From positions 1 to 64,000 of the forward strand of contig DYKB01000002.1 in assembly GCA_020722815.1 (NCBI GenBank): a DNA stretch of 64,000 nt. The letters run 5' to 3'. Within the stretch, counting starts at the first letter, position 1. The number at the start of each line of letters is the position of its first letter. The notes under the pieces are model-generated. The model was not told the origin of the DNA and did no database searches. It saw nothing but the letters and a program-made list of their open reading frames with translations. Both the position numbers and the translations under genes were made by a program. Shown piece by piece: positions 28,071-37,461 of the stretch. The DNA comes from Caldithrix sp. GTDB lineage: Bacteria; Zhuqueibacterota; Zhuqueibacteria; Thermofontimicrobiales; Sulfurfontimicrobiaceae.

Positions 28071-30236
28071 CTAAGTTATTTTAATAAAAGGAACCACCAA
28101 CTCCTCCAGCGAAATCCCCCCATGGGCGTAACGAACAAATTTTTCCGTTTGTTGAATTTTGAAAACGACTGGCGCTTTGAGGAAAGCCAATCCGTTGGCA
28201 GCAGCCTCCGCCAGACCAAGCCTCTCTTCAGAGAAATAGGCAAAATGTTTTTTGTCGGCCTGAATTTCCGGAAGCGCCAAATAGCGCCGATGTTGAGCTG
28301 GTTGATCCTGATTTATGATTCCCGCGGCGGGTCCATACCATTTTCCGGATACCTGAATAAATCCATGATCGGAACAAATAATTACCGGGCTATCTGAAGG
28401 AAGTTGTTCCAGAAGCGGTACATAAACTTCCTGAAATTCACGTTGGATTTCTTCATAATTTGCTTGGAGATTTAACGTTGAATGATGGATTCGCTGATCA
28501 AATAAATTTATATTAATAATTTTAATACGTGCTTTCGATTGTTTTATTATTTCTATCATGCGATCAGGCGAATTTGACGGGTAGTCCGTAAAGGCCTCAA
28601 TTTGAGCACCGGGTACAGCTTGTTGGATTGCTGCCCATTCTGCGGTGGATTTGATTGGACCCGTTATCACAAACGGCCTTCCCACATCGGTTATGGAAGG
28701 GATTGGAAGCAGCATCGATTGAATGTGGAACTGGCGATTCCGAAACAGACGTTCAAGACCTGGTTGAAGGAATTTCCAGCCATCCCACCGCATACCATCA
28801 AATAAAATCACAAAAAGCGCGCCTGTTGTGTTTTCTTTTAAGTATTCCTGGATGAATTGAAAAGAAAGTGTCTTGCCAGGATGTGTTTGTTTAAACCAAT
28901 CGTTAGAAAACGAATAAGCGGAGGCAAACCAGTCAACAAAATAGTCGTGAATTTTACTGTAAGATTGTTCTATCAGGCGGCTTAATTTTTTGAGATTTGT
29001 TTCGGTCAGAATTGGGTGACGCTGCCCGCTTGTTTGCAATGTTTCCAAAAGCAGTGGAATCCGGCTTATTTCATCCGGATACAATCCCTGAAGCAATAGT
29101 TGAATATCTGGTGACTGTACAGCTAAAAAATCATCTATCTTTTTTCGGATGCAAAAAAGTTCAACGGTACATTGAAAAAATTTGAATACCTGAACAAATG
29201 GGTGAATTGTTTCGGGTGATTTTTTAAAATATGTATGAATCAAGTGATGGGTATTTAAATTGTGCAGCATCTGCTGATATTTATTCAAATCAAGGTGGTC
29301 CGGATTGCGGAGCAGGTACTCGATGGTTCGTTTAATCACAATTTTTAAAGGTTCCGTGAGATAATTTTCATTTTTCAGGTATTCTGACCAACCCTCAATA
29401 TTATCAGCTTTTAAATGATTTTGGAGATAATTTTCGATTTCTTCCGGAGACGTAAAATAGTTTTTTTCGAGATCATTTATCTGATCCTGAACGAAAAGAG
29501 GCGCTTTAATCGCCAACTGTTGTTTTAAATCATCGACGCTGTGATAAGGGGTGATTTTACGTGAAGAATCGATATTTTTTAACCAGATTTGTTGAATGAG
29601 ATCCGGTTGTTCCTGATACGGCTCCAGCCCGGGTGCATCAGTAAATAATTTTTTTTCAACGCTGCTGGCAAGCTGAGGATAATTTTGTTTAAAATTTTGA
29701 TATTTATTCCCCATCATTGTTTTAAAATAAAAAAGCGTTCCCGAAACCATATCAAATTTTCGGGTAACATCGAGTTCCAACAAGGCAGCAGCCAGATAAA
29801 TTTCTTCAGGATTGGCCAATTGCAGATCGGGATGGCCTTTGATACGCGCGAGGGCTTCGATGATGCGCCAGAAATCATCTCCTTTGATCTCGTTTGCTGC
29901 TTCCGACCAGTGATAAGAACTCGAAAAATTGAGAATCGCCTGGGGAGTTACGGCGATACATTCACTGCGATATAAATAATCTAAAATGATGCGGTTTTCA
30001 TTTTCAGACTTTTGAGAAATAATACAAAAATTGCCTGTTGCTGGATCATCTTTCACAAATTCCAGTTCACTCCGCAATTGCAGGTCATTTTCAAAATAGA
30101 TGACATGGAAAAGAATTTCATGGAGTAATAATTCACACAAACCAGACAATATTTGAGAATTATCCTGAAGAAAGATAAAATTCGGCGGATCGGAAATTTG
30201 TTGGGCTAAAAAATTTTGAATAATTTGGGATTTCAT
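28071..30236 (-). CDS. Stand-alone PglZ-domain protein
   Basis: A 721-residue protein whose C-terminal third is a PglZ domain of the alkaline-phosphatase superfamily: VILFDGMRWDGW (metal-binding Asp), IPSITDVGRPFV (acceptor-residue region), ICSDHGF (metal-binding Asp/His) and the end motif YAHGGISLEELVVPF. The N-terminal ~430 residues are mostly helical, as in BREX PglZ, but no BREX gene (brxC, pglX, brxL) is near. PglZ domains also occur in signalling proteins linked to type IX secretion (PorX, fused to a response regulator), which this lacks. It is followed on the minus strand by the DegT gene beyond a terminator, so it is likely monocistronic. The RBS is weak. Function is unknown. Confidence 0.85.
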   Translation of the reverse strand: MKSQIIQNFLAQQISDPPNFIFLQDNSQILSGLCELLLHEILFHVIYFENDLQLRSELEFVKDDPATGNFCIISQKSENENRIILDYLYRSECIAVTPQAILNFSSSYHWSEAANEIKGDDFWRIIEALARIKGHPDLQLANPEEIYLAAALLELDVTRKFDMVSGTLFYFKTMMGNKYQNFKQNYPQLASSVEKKLFTDAPGLEPYQEQPDLIQQIWLKNIDSSRKITPYHSVDDLKQQLAIKAPLFVQDQINDLEKNYFTSPEEIENYLQNHLKADNIEGWSEYLKNENYLTEPLKIVIKRTIEYLLRNPDHLDLNKYQQMLHNLNTHHLIHTYFKKSPETIHPFVQVFKFFQCTVELFCIRKKIDDFLAVQSPDIQLLLQGLYPDEISRIPLLLETLQTSGQRHPILTETNLKKLSRLIEQSYSKIHDYFVDWFASAYSFSNDWFKQTHPGKTLSFQFIQEYLKENTTGALFVILFDGMRWDGWKFLQPGLERLFRNRQFHIQSMLLPIPSITDVGRPFVITGPIKSTAEWAAIQQAVPGAQIEAFTDYPSNSPDRMIEIIKQSKARIKIININLFDQRIHHSTLNLQANYEEIQREFQEVYVPLLEQLPSDSPVIICSDHGFIQVSGKWYGPAAGIINQDQPAQHRRYLALPEIQADKKHFAYFSEERLGLAEAAANGLAFLKAPVVFKIQQTEKFVRYAHGGISLEELVVPFIKIT

Positions 30237-30370
30237 AACATTAAATCAATTATTGCGCGCGCTAATGAGTCACTAACTTTCTGTCATTTCACCCTTGTGA
30301 ACGGTATTCATAACTTATTCATTTTCAGGAAATTAAATAAAACAATGACAGGCAATAAATTAAAAGAAAA

Positions 30371-30392
30371 AGGCCTTCCATGAGAAAGGCCT
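30371..30392 (-). terminator. Rho-independent terminator of the DegT aminotransferase gene
   Basis: Stem AGGCCTT/AAGGCCT (7 bp, 8-base loop). Read on the minus strand it is followed by TTTTTCTTTT, 20 bases after the stop codon at 30413. Confidence 0.85.
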
Positions 30393-30412
30393 GGATAAAA
30401 ATCAACATTTAA

Positions 30413-31639
30413 TTATGCAACAAATTTGGCATTTTTCTGAATTTTTCTGATGGCCGTGGCAATATCATCCATATCCTTTTCCGTACCCAGAAATTGATTC
30501 TGGTTAAACCAGATAGCTTCTTCAAAACAGGCTTTTTCGGTTTCGGGTAAAAAGACTTTTGTATAATCCTGTCCGATATTGATAATGCGGCCAGCCGGTC
30601 CGAAGCAACTTTTTTGAAAAACAGGCTGCTTGTGAACGGGCAATGAATAACCGCCACTGATCTGGATCCCTTCGGCTTTCATTAAATCCATAAATTTTGC
30701 TTTTGGGATATTATTGAAAGCCTCTTTTTTATAGCGCCAGATAAATAAATGAATCGAGTTACTGGTTACGCGCGAATCTTTTTTTAACAAGCCAACGCCT
30801 TCAATATCAGCTAGCTGTTTGGTAAGATATTGCGCATTCTTTTGTCGTAATTCAAGATATTTCGGATAGCGGTTGAATTGCACCGTTAAAATAGCGGATT
30901 GGAATTCAGTGATTCGTAAATTACTACCAAAATAAAAATGTTCATACCATAATCCGTCTTCAGAACGACCGCAATTATAGTGGGCACGACACATTTTGGC
31001 AATTTGATCATCATTTGTCAGGATGATTCCACCTTCACCAGCGGTCACGTTTTTGGATGACTGAAAGCTAAAGGCACCGGCATCACCAATCACACCAACC
31101 TTGCGACCGTTCCAGGCGGATCCCCAGGCCTGGGCAGCATCTTCGATGACTTTCAGCTTGTGGGCGTTGGCAATTTTCAAAATAGGATCCATTTCCGCCG
31201 GTCGGCCACCAAAATGAACAGGCATGATGGCGCGTGTTTTGGTGGTAATCGCGGCTTCGATTTTAGTTGGATCGATATTATAGGTTTCCGGATCAATATC
31301 CACAAAAACTGGTACGCCACCCGCTTCAATGATTGCTGAAGCTGAAGCAATAAAGGTATAGCCGGGAACGATGACTTCCTCGCCCACACCAACACCAGCG
31401 GCAAGCAGCGCAATTCTTAATGCGGCTGTTCCACTCTGGATCGCGATTCCATATTTGGCGTCGTGCGCATTGGCATATATTTGTTCAAAAGTTCGGGTTT
31501 TATCGCCATGAAGGCTGCCCCACTTTCCACTTTTTACAACTTCGGTAACGGCATCAATTTCCTGTTGATCCCAAATCGGCCATTTGGGAAAAGGCGTCGT
31601 TCGTACGGGAGTTCCGCCGTGAATGGCCAGTTCTGACAT
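30413..31639 (-). CDS. DegT/DnrJ/EryC1/StrS-family aminotransferase
   Basis: A 408-residue PLP-dependent sugar aminotransferase-type protein. Landmarks are QSGTAALRIAL (cofactor phosphate), PGYTFIASASAI, VHFGGRPAEMD, EDAAQAWGS and SFQSSKNVTAGEGG with the PLP Lys at about 196. The family transaminates keto-sugars for surface polysaccharides or acts in antibiotic-like pathways such as AHBA synthesis. The start is well supported (GGAGG, 5-base spacing), and it has its own terminator. No sugar-nucleotide genes lie nearby, so the substrate is open. Confidence 0.92.
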   Translation of the reverse strand: MSELAIHGGTPVRTTPFPKWPIWDQQEIDAVTEVVKSGKWGSLHGDKTRTFEQIYANAHDAKYGIAIQSGTAALRIALLAAGVGVGEEVIVPGYTFIASASAIIEAGGVPVFVDIDPETYNIDPTKIEAAITTKTRAIMPVHFGGRPAEMDPILKIANAHKLKVIEDAAQAWGSAWNGRKVGVIGDAGAFSFQSSKNVTAGEGGIILTNDDQIAKMCRAHYNCGRSEDGLWYEHFYFGSNLRITEFQSAILTVQFNRYPKYLELRQKNAQYLTKQLADIEGVGLLKKDSRVTSNSIHLFIWRYKKEAFNNIPKAKFMDLMKAEGIQISGGYSLPVHKQPVFQKSCFGPAGRIINIGQDYTKVFLPETEKACFEEAIWFNQNQFLGTEKDMDDIATAIRKIQKNAKFVA

Positions 31640-31690
31640 AATAACCTCCAGATAATAGAAAAAAGAAGTGTAGAATAGCGCTATATAATA

Positions 31691-31821
31691 TATGAGCCTA
31701 CACTAAAAAGACAGTTTTTATCATTCTGAATGGAGTGAACAGAACGATCTGTTTTCAATAAGATTAGCGATTCGTTTTTCGCTCAGCATGACAGAATTAT
31801 CCCGTTTAGAGTGGACTCATA
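31691..31821. mobile_element. Family B palindromic element, compact copy
   Basis: TATGAGCCTACACTAAA (31691-31707) pairs with the complement of 31805-31821 at 14 of 17 positions; the right end is identical to the 17-mer at 5669. The interior has TCATTCTGA near 31721 and the mirrored TCAGCATGACA. It is 131 bp with no coding frame. Confidence 0.7.
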
Positions 31822-31937
31822 AATAAGAATTAGATTTTTGAAACATACTGAAAATGGGAAAATAAAAAAACACTTAAAAAAAGAATTCTCCCTTTAAAAT
31901 ACGAAATAAAACTAAAAATACAATTTAAAAAATCAGA

Positions 31938-32573
31938 TTACGCAACTCTTAGTAAACGTTTTAACTCACTAACAGCAGAGGCTGCATCCGGTGCATAACC
32001 ATCGGCACCAATTTCATTTGCATAATTCTGGGTTACTGGTGCACCACCAATAACGACCTTGATGCTATCGTGGACACCGGCGTTATTGACAGCTTTGATA
32101 GTTTCTTTCATATTGAGCATGGTGGTGGTAAGTAAAGCTGACATTCCAATTGCACCAGCACCTCGTTCATTGGCCGTGTTAACAAATTTTTCTGGCGATA
32201 CATCAACACCTAAATCGATTACTTCGAAACCAGCACCTTCCAGCATCATGGACACCAGATTCTTGCCGATATCGTGTAAATCACCTTTCACGGTTCCAAT
32301 CACGACTTTTCCAATAGGTTTGACACCCGTTTCGACCAATCGGGGCTTTAAAATCGCCATTGCACCTTTCATTGCCCGGGCGGCAATAAGGACTTCAGGA
32401 ACATAAAATTCATTATTTTTAAATTTTTCACCGACAACGTTCATTCCCGAAATAAGGCTATCCAAAACCTCTTTCGGGGTAACTCCGTTAGCCAGTAATT
32501 TTGTCGTTAATTCTTGCGCTACTGGCAGTTTTCCAGAAATTATACTTTGTGCCAGTTCTTTAAACATTTCCAT
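31938..32573 (-). CDS. Corrinoid-binding methyltransferase partner protein
   Basis: A 211-residue cobalamin protein of the MtbC/MttC/MetH-module type. The helical cap domain occupies residues 1-85 and the Rossmann B12 domain follows, with the signature GDLHDIG (Asp98-x-His100-x-x-Gly103). His100 would be the lower cobalt ligand. SALLTT and GGAPVT complete the cofactor pocket. Such proteins carry a methyl group between a substrate-specific methyltransferase and a second acceptor enzyme. No methyltransferase or reductive activator is adjacent, so it is an orphan here. The start has AAAGGAGG seven bases upstream. Confidence 0.93.
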   Translation of the reverse strand: MEMFKELAQSIISGKLPVAQELTTKLLANGVTPKEVLDSLISGMNVVGEKFKNNEFYVPEVLIAARAMKGAMAILKPRLVETGVKPIGKVVIGTVKGDLHDIGKNLVSMMLEGAGFEVIDLGVDVSPEKFVNTANERGAGAIGMSALLTTTMLNMKETIKAVNNAGVHDSIKVVIGGAPVTQNYANEIGADGYAPDAASAVSELKRLLRVA

Positions 32574-33081
32574 CGTTGCCTCCTTTAACTGAACGATCGA
32601 TTACGAATCAAGAAAATTAATTAACTGTCAAATAATTTATTCTACTCAGTCAGATTACATTCTGCTGTCATTCGTCATACCGCGCTTGCTACGGTATGAA
32701 AAATCGCTGGGTTTTGCAAAGGTAAAATTCTTCATCAGTAAAAAACGCTTCCTCAGCATGACATCAACCGAGAAGCATTTATTCCAATAAGTAGCGCTTA
32801 TTAACGTCGGTCTGAAAAAGTCACTTACAATACTTTGCAATACGTCAATAAATTCAGAATTAATCAATGGCCAACAATCAGACGCAGATCAGAACAAAAA
32901 TGTATTTTTTTTTAAAAATCTTTCCTGCGATACTAATTTAATTATATAGACTTCACCTCGATCACCAGTCGCAAAGAAATCGAAAAATTGTAAAGTTGGA
33001 AATATACAAATTTTGATTCAGAAAGTCAATAAATTCTTAATAAAAAATAACATATAAATAATGAAATTCCAGGACAATGAA
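32574..33081. other. Intergenic region with one palindromic repeat
   Basis: About 500 AT-rich bases between the corrinoid gene start and the TPR-CHAT stop. The only structure I see is the repeat at 32666-32763. No cobalamin-riboswitch landmark was recognised upstream of the corrinoid gene. Confidence 0.5.
32666..32763. repeat. TGTCATTC palindromic repeat
   Basis: It begins TGTCATTCGTCATACCG and ends CCTCAGCATGACA (inverted ends). A small inner hairpin CATACCG/CGGTATG sits at its left. It is related in style to the TCATTCTGA repeats. Confidence 0.55.
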
Positions 33082-35745
33082 CTATTGATAATACTGAACC
33101 GCTGCCCAATAAAATGGATGTCGATATTCTTTTTTGGAAATGATATCTTTTTTCACTAGCTGTAACGCAATTGATAAATTAGAAGTTAGCTTTAGTTTTT
33201 CGACCAGATTATTGATGAAACGGGAGGATAATTCTGGCGGTATTGGCCAGTGTGAGACCATAAAATTTTTTGATCCTAACATTTTCAGCACATCATATAA
33301 CAGGAAATAATTTAAATTGTCAAATTCTGGAATAATTAACAGATTCGTAAAAATCAATAACGTTTTTGCATTAAATTGCAAGGTGAACCATTGCGCCTGA
33401 TTAATATTTTCACTGTTTTGATCAAATTTTAGCTTTAAAAAGGAGTTCGATGGCTCCGGGGCTTGCCATTCACCCTTAATTCCAAATTGAATGATGCCGG
33501 TAAGCTCCTTTAATTCGCTTAGAATGGCTAAAATATCAGAATCGGCACTGTTAAATTCAATTTTTTTAAAATTTATTTTATTCGTTTCTAAAAATTTTGG
33601 TTTGAAAGAGTCCGTATTTTTTCCATTAATTAATGTAAAATCAAGTGTTTTAGTCTGGCCTTTATCAAGATTTTCTGGAAGCGCCTGTCCGACTGAAATA
33701 TATCTGACTGCAATTTTTTCAATTAAATATTCCTGCCTTTCAACATCCCAGAAAAGTGTTTCAAATGGAAATCCAGCCAGGGCAGGAGCCGCCAGGATGA
33801 TGAGTTCAGTGCAATTAAGCAATTTTTTTTTCACCGGCGATAACAAGTGCCCGGATAAGTTGGTTAAAATCGTCGCTAGGGTCGCATAATTTTGATCGAC
33901 GACAGCCGCAGAAATTGATCCAGATCTAAGTATATTGATATTTTCATAAAATTTTTGAGAGAGCTCCTTCAATTCTTTGTTCGAAACGTCTACTTCATAA
34001 AAAAAAGAAGTATCCGCCTGAATTTGTAAAATAACAAGCGATTTTTCCAGGGGAATGTATTTCAATAATATCTGCCCCGACGTAAGTGAACGCTGGATTT
34101 CTTCCAGGGAAGTTACCGGATAGGCAAATAAATTATTATAATTTGGATACCGGCTGTTTATCTGTCCGCGAAGAGTTTGGAGCTGCATCCGGATAGTCTC
34201 TTGATAGGCCATCAGGGAAACAATACGAGATACATTCTGACTGAGCAATTCAGTCCTTTTTTCATCAAGCAGTAATTTTTGTATGGCCCGGAGTTGTTGA
34301 TTATTTGTTCGGATTTCATTTATTTTTTTCTCAAGAATTGAATCAGCGATTTGTATATCCAGATTGAGCAAGGTGTAAAATAATTTACGTGCATACAAGC
34401 GTTCGCTGGTTTTGAAAAGAACTGACAGCCAATCCTTTTGTGGAATATCTTTAGCCAGGATTGTTGCAACTTTGATAGCCTCATTAAACACATCGATTTC
34501 GGATTTGGTGAATTCTGATGGCTGAATCATAAAGGATTTCTCTGGTTCAGTCAGTTCAATCGAATTAATTGCCTGCCGGTAATATTGGAAAGCTTGTGAA
34601 TATCGTTGTTGTTTAAGCATAACCAGTCCCATACTGTAATAAACTCGCCAGAGTAAACCGGGATCATTAATGCGACTGGCAATATCCAGGGCTTCGGAAA
34701 GAACTTTCATGGCATTTTCATAAGCCCCTTGTGAATAATGCAGATAACTCAATTTATTGAGACTGGTAGCTTGTAGAACCCGATCGCCGATTTTTTTAGC
34801 AATATCATAAGCGGTTGTAAAATTAAATCGCGCCCGATCAAATGCCAAACGCTGATAATTGACCTCACCGAGCCGTAAATTAACCAGGATTTGTCCCTTT
34901 TCATCCTGTAATTTTTCCTGTAAATCAAGGGATTTCAGCAGAAAGGACTCCGCATTGCGCAATTCGTTTTGATTATAGGCGATTATTCCTAAATTTAAAT
35001 AGTTATCTTTTAGTCCCCGTTCATCTTCAATCTCTTTTTGAATTTGGGCGGCCTGATCGAAAAATAATTTAGCGCTGTCAAGATGAAAATCATAGAAGTT
35101 GAGGACGCCCAGGTAGGTGATAATTCGCGCACGCCACCATTTTTGAGTTTCGGTCCGGACGTGAGTCATCGTTTGATGATAAATTTTTCTCGCCTGGGTA
35201 TATTGACCCAGCATGTAATACGTCTGACCAATACCGGCTTGGATCTGGATGATGTCATCAGACCAATTCTGCTTTTGAGCGATTTCCAGGGCTTCACGAT
35301 AGGCATGAATTGTTGGAAAATAATCCGAAATTCCAAAGTAACTGCGGGCAATTTCTTTGAGCGTAATAATTAATTCACGCTCGTTTTTCAATTTTTTATA
35401 AATTGAACGGGCACGATTGAAAGCCTGAAAGGTTCGGCTAAAATTCCCGATCTGATAATAGACTTTGCCCCGTTTTAGATCAATACTGGCAATTTTTATG
35501 GAATCACGACGTTCTTCATAAATTTTAACACATTTTTCCCAATTATCTGCAGCCAGTTGATAGCGTTTTTCATAATATGCTTCCTGTGCTTCGGTATCGA
35601 GTTGCCAGGCATACTTATCAACCCCGGATAATTTATTCTGCTCCTGGGCGTTGATGATGGAGAAGGAGAGAATTATCAGATAAAATATTAGGTAGTTCTT
35701 TATTTTAGTTCCAACTGTTTTTGAATAATTCCGCCTTTTAAACAA
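33082..35745 (-). CDS. Secreted TPR protein with degenerate CHAT domain
   Basis: About 887 residues from the proposed TTG start at 35745. That start gives a Lys/Arg-rich signal peptide ending IINAQEQ; an ATG-like start at 35877 would overlap the upstream M14 gene by 178 bp and put 45 charged residues before the signal. Residues about 40-420 form at least nine TPR units. A coiled region follows, then from about 575 a CHAT-like (caspase-like) domain with LIILAAPALAGFPFETLFW and the closing SHWPIPPELSSRF ... HPFYWAAVQYYQ. The catalytic His block (usually HFAGHG) reads GIIQFGIKGEW, and the Cys block (usually SACETG) reads TNLLIIPEFDN, so the protease looks inactive. The 3' end of the M14 gene overlaps its start, implying coupling. 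Confidence 0.78.
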   Translation of the reverse strand: MFKRRNYSKTVGTKIKNYLIFYLIILSFSIINAQEQNKLSGVDKYAWQLDTEAQEAYYEKRYQLAADNWEKCVKIYEERRDSIKIASIDLKRGKVYYQIGNFSRTFQAFNRARSIYKKLKNERELIITLKEIARSYFGISDYFPTIHAYREALEIAQKQNWSDDIIQIQAGIGQTYYMLGQYTQARKIYHQTMTHVRTETQKWWRARIITYLGVLNFYDFHLDSAKLFFDQAAQIQKEIEDERGLKDNYLNLGIIAYNQNELRNAESFLLKSLDLQEKLQDEKGQILVNLRLGEVNYQRLAFDRARFNFTTAYDIAKKIGDRVLQATSLNKLSYLHYSQGAYENAMKVLSEALDIASRINDPGLLWRVYYSMGLVMLKQQRYSQAFQYYRQAINSIELTEPEKSFMIQPSEFTKSEIDVFNEAIKVATILAKDIPQKDWLSVLFKTSERLYARKLFYTLLNLDIQIADSILEKKINEIRTNNQQLRAIQKLLLDEKRTELLSQNVSRIVSLMAYQETIRMQLQTLRGQINSRYPNYNNLFAYPVTSLEEIQRSLTSGQILLKYIPLEKSLVILQIQADTSFFYEVDVSNKELKELSQKFYENINILRSGSISAAVVDQNYATLATILTNLSGHLLSPVKKKLLNCTELIILAAPALAGFPFETLFWDVERQEYLIEKIAVRYISVGQALPENLDKGQTKTLDFTLINGKNTDSFKPKFLETNKINFKKIEFNSADSDILAILSELKELTGIIQFGIKGEWQAPEPSNSFLKLKFDQNSENINQAQWFTLQFNAKTLLIFTNLLIIPEFDNLNYFLLYDVLKMLGSKNFMVSHWPIPPELSSRFINNLVEKLKLTSNLSIALQLVKKDIISKKEYRHPFYWAAVQYYQ

Positions 35746-37430
35746 TCCAGACAAAGAGATACCTTGCCAGAACCAGCCACGATCCATTCGATTCGTTTTA
35801 TCTCTTTGAACCATAGACCCTCCTTGAAAATCATACGATCTGGTCTTACTTTTACCCGGGTAACTGTCCCTTGCCATTTATCCGTCACGATACCGCCAGA
35901 AATGACTTTAATCCTGTCCCCTTTTATCGTCAGAATATCCGGGCGATAAAGCTGATGTTGTTGAGCTTGCTTTGAAATGGTGGGAATCATTTTTTTATTC
36001 GTTATCCCTACCTGTATACGATATAAATCCGATTTAAGTTTATTAATTTTTAGCTCAGCGAATTCTGGAATTGGCATTTGGTCCGCATGAAACAGCGTAA
36101 ATGCACAATTTCGATGACAAACTTCCGGCAATAAAAATTCTGGATCAATGCGATGTGAAAATTTTTTCCAGCCGCCAATCTCAATTTCACCATAAGTCGG
36201 ATGTTGAAATGGTTTCCAGGGGATGAACATTGAATTAAACTCCAGAAAATCATTAAAAAACATGCGATCTCTATCTTCCCGATAAAAACGTTCCTGCCAA
36301 TCACCTTTTATTTCCTGGTTAAAATATTGCGCGGTGGAAAAGAGTTCATTCGTAAAGGAAAAAATGCCCAGATCCTCATACGCCCAGGTGATAAAACCAC
36401 CGTAGACGGTATAAAGATCTTCACCAATGATCATGTAATGATAAAACGGCAAAATTTTCTCCCCTTTTTTGCCAAGATGATCATAAACTTTAATATCCTC
36501 ATTGAGATAATTTCCATAATTTTTACTCCCCGGACCGCGCAGGATCATTCCACCGGCGTTATGATACCCCTGCACGCCGGCAATGTTCGGATGCGTCATT
36601 AAAAATTGGGCAATGGCCTGACTCTCGGGTAATGAGAGTGGGTAATCATCAGCACCATATTGGATATAATTTGGCTGCCAGTCACATGGAAAATTTCGGT
36701 TCGGATCATAGCCACCCGCACCATCTTCATTCACCCTCCCGTCGCCATCATTATCGATACCCTCAGAACCAAGATAGGTATATTCGCCCGGTTCATCATC
36801 ACTTACCCGGATCATCATTCGTGAATCCTGGGGATCAATTTTAAAGCGACCTTCCCGATCAAGCTTTCGCATTTGAACGATTTCACCATCACCATCCAGA
36901 TCGTCATAACCATCCTCGTCGAACCGCCAATCCTGATCATTATCAGTTGGCTTCTGACCGCTGCGCGAAGAATTTGAATTATTTGGAAAATCAAACCAGT
37001 ACGCCCTGCCATCCGGATTTACGGTCGGTGTGATGTAAAAGACACGACTATCGACTAATTCGGTGATATTATCGATTTTTTGATAATTTTCCATTAAATA
37101 CCAGATTGTATACAAGCAGACTTCTGAGCCTTGAATTTCATTTCCATGAATATTGGCATGAATATACATCGCTGCTTTATTGCGGGCAGCGCCGGTTTCT
37201 GGATTGTTTATCGTAACAACCCATAAATCGCGGCCTTGATAACTTTTTCCCATCGATTCAAGTTTTAGAAACTTTGGATAAGCGTTGACGAATTGCTGTA
37301 AAATTTCGGTTAGTTCCTCATAAGAATGATAATGTGTCATATTGAGTTCAAATTTTGCTGAACCTTCCGCTTTATAAGTTGAGACAATAATCAAAAGTAC
37401 GATGATAACAACGGTTAAAACTTTTTTCAT
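35700..37430 (-). CDS. M14 zinc carboxypeptidase, secreted
   Basis: A 576-residue secreted metallocarboxypeptidase with a signal peptide (residues 1-22). Zinc ligands are in HANIHGNEIQGSE (His95, Glu98) and VQGYHNAGG (third His), and the catalytic Glu is in FSFTNELF. Two Asp-rich loops of EF-hand/dockerin style are inserted (DEDGYDDLDGDGEI and GIDNDGDGRVNEDG), typical of this subfamily, followed by PNRNFPCDW. A C-terminal beta-sandwich-like tail (about 445-576) has no strong family call. The start has AAGGA six bases upstream. It is downstream of a dead paralogue (31-bp gap) and overlaps the TPR-CHAT start. Confidence 0.92.
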   Translation of the reverse strand: MKKVLTVVIIVLLIIVSTYKAEGSAKFELNMTHYHSYEELTEILQQFVNAYPKFLKLESMGKSYQGRDLWVVTINNPETGAARNKAAMYIHANIHGNEIQGSEVCLYTIWYLMENYQKIDNITELVDSRVFYITPTVNPDGRAYWFDFPNNSNSSRSGQKPTDNDQDWRFDEDGYDDLDGDGEIVQMRKLDREGRFKIDPQDSRMMIRVSDDEPGEYTYLGSEGIDNDGDGRVNEDGAGGYDPNRNFPCDWQPNYIQYGADDYPLSLPESQAIAQFLMTHPNIAGVQGYHNAGGMILRGPGSKNYGNYLNEDIKVYDHLGKKGEKILPFYHYMIIGEDLYTVYGGFITWAYEDLGIFSFTNELFSTAQYFNQEIKGDWQERFYREDRDRMFFNDFLEFNSMFIPWKPFQHPTYGEIEIGGWKKFSHRIDPEFLLPEVCHRNCAFTLFHADQMPIPEFAELKINKLKSDLYRIQVGITNKKMIPTISKQAQQHQLYRPDILTIKGDRIKVISGGIVTDKWQGTVTRVKVRPDRMIFKEGLWFKEIKRIEWIVAGSGKVSLCLDCLKGGIIQKQLELK

Positions 37431-37461
37431 TGGAATTCCTTTTATTTTCAGTCGTTCAAAT

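Noticed and set aside
28071..30236. BREX defence island
   Set aside because: Only a PglZ-domain protein is present; no BREX methylase, ATPase or protease neighbours.
35745..35877. Extended N-terminus of the TPR-CHAT protein
   Set aside because: It would overlap the M14 gene by 178 bp and place about 45 charged residues before a signal peptide.
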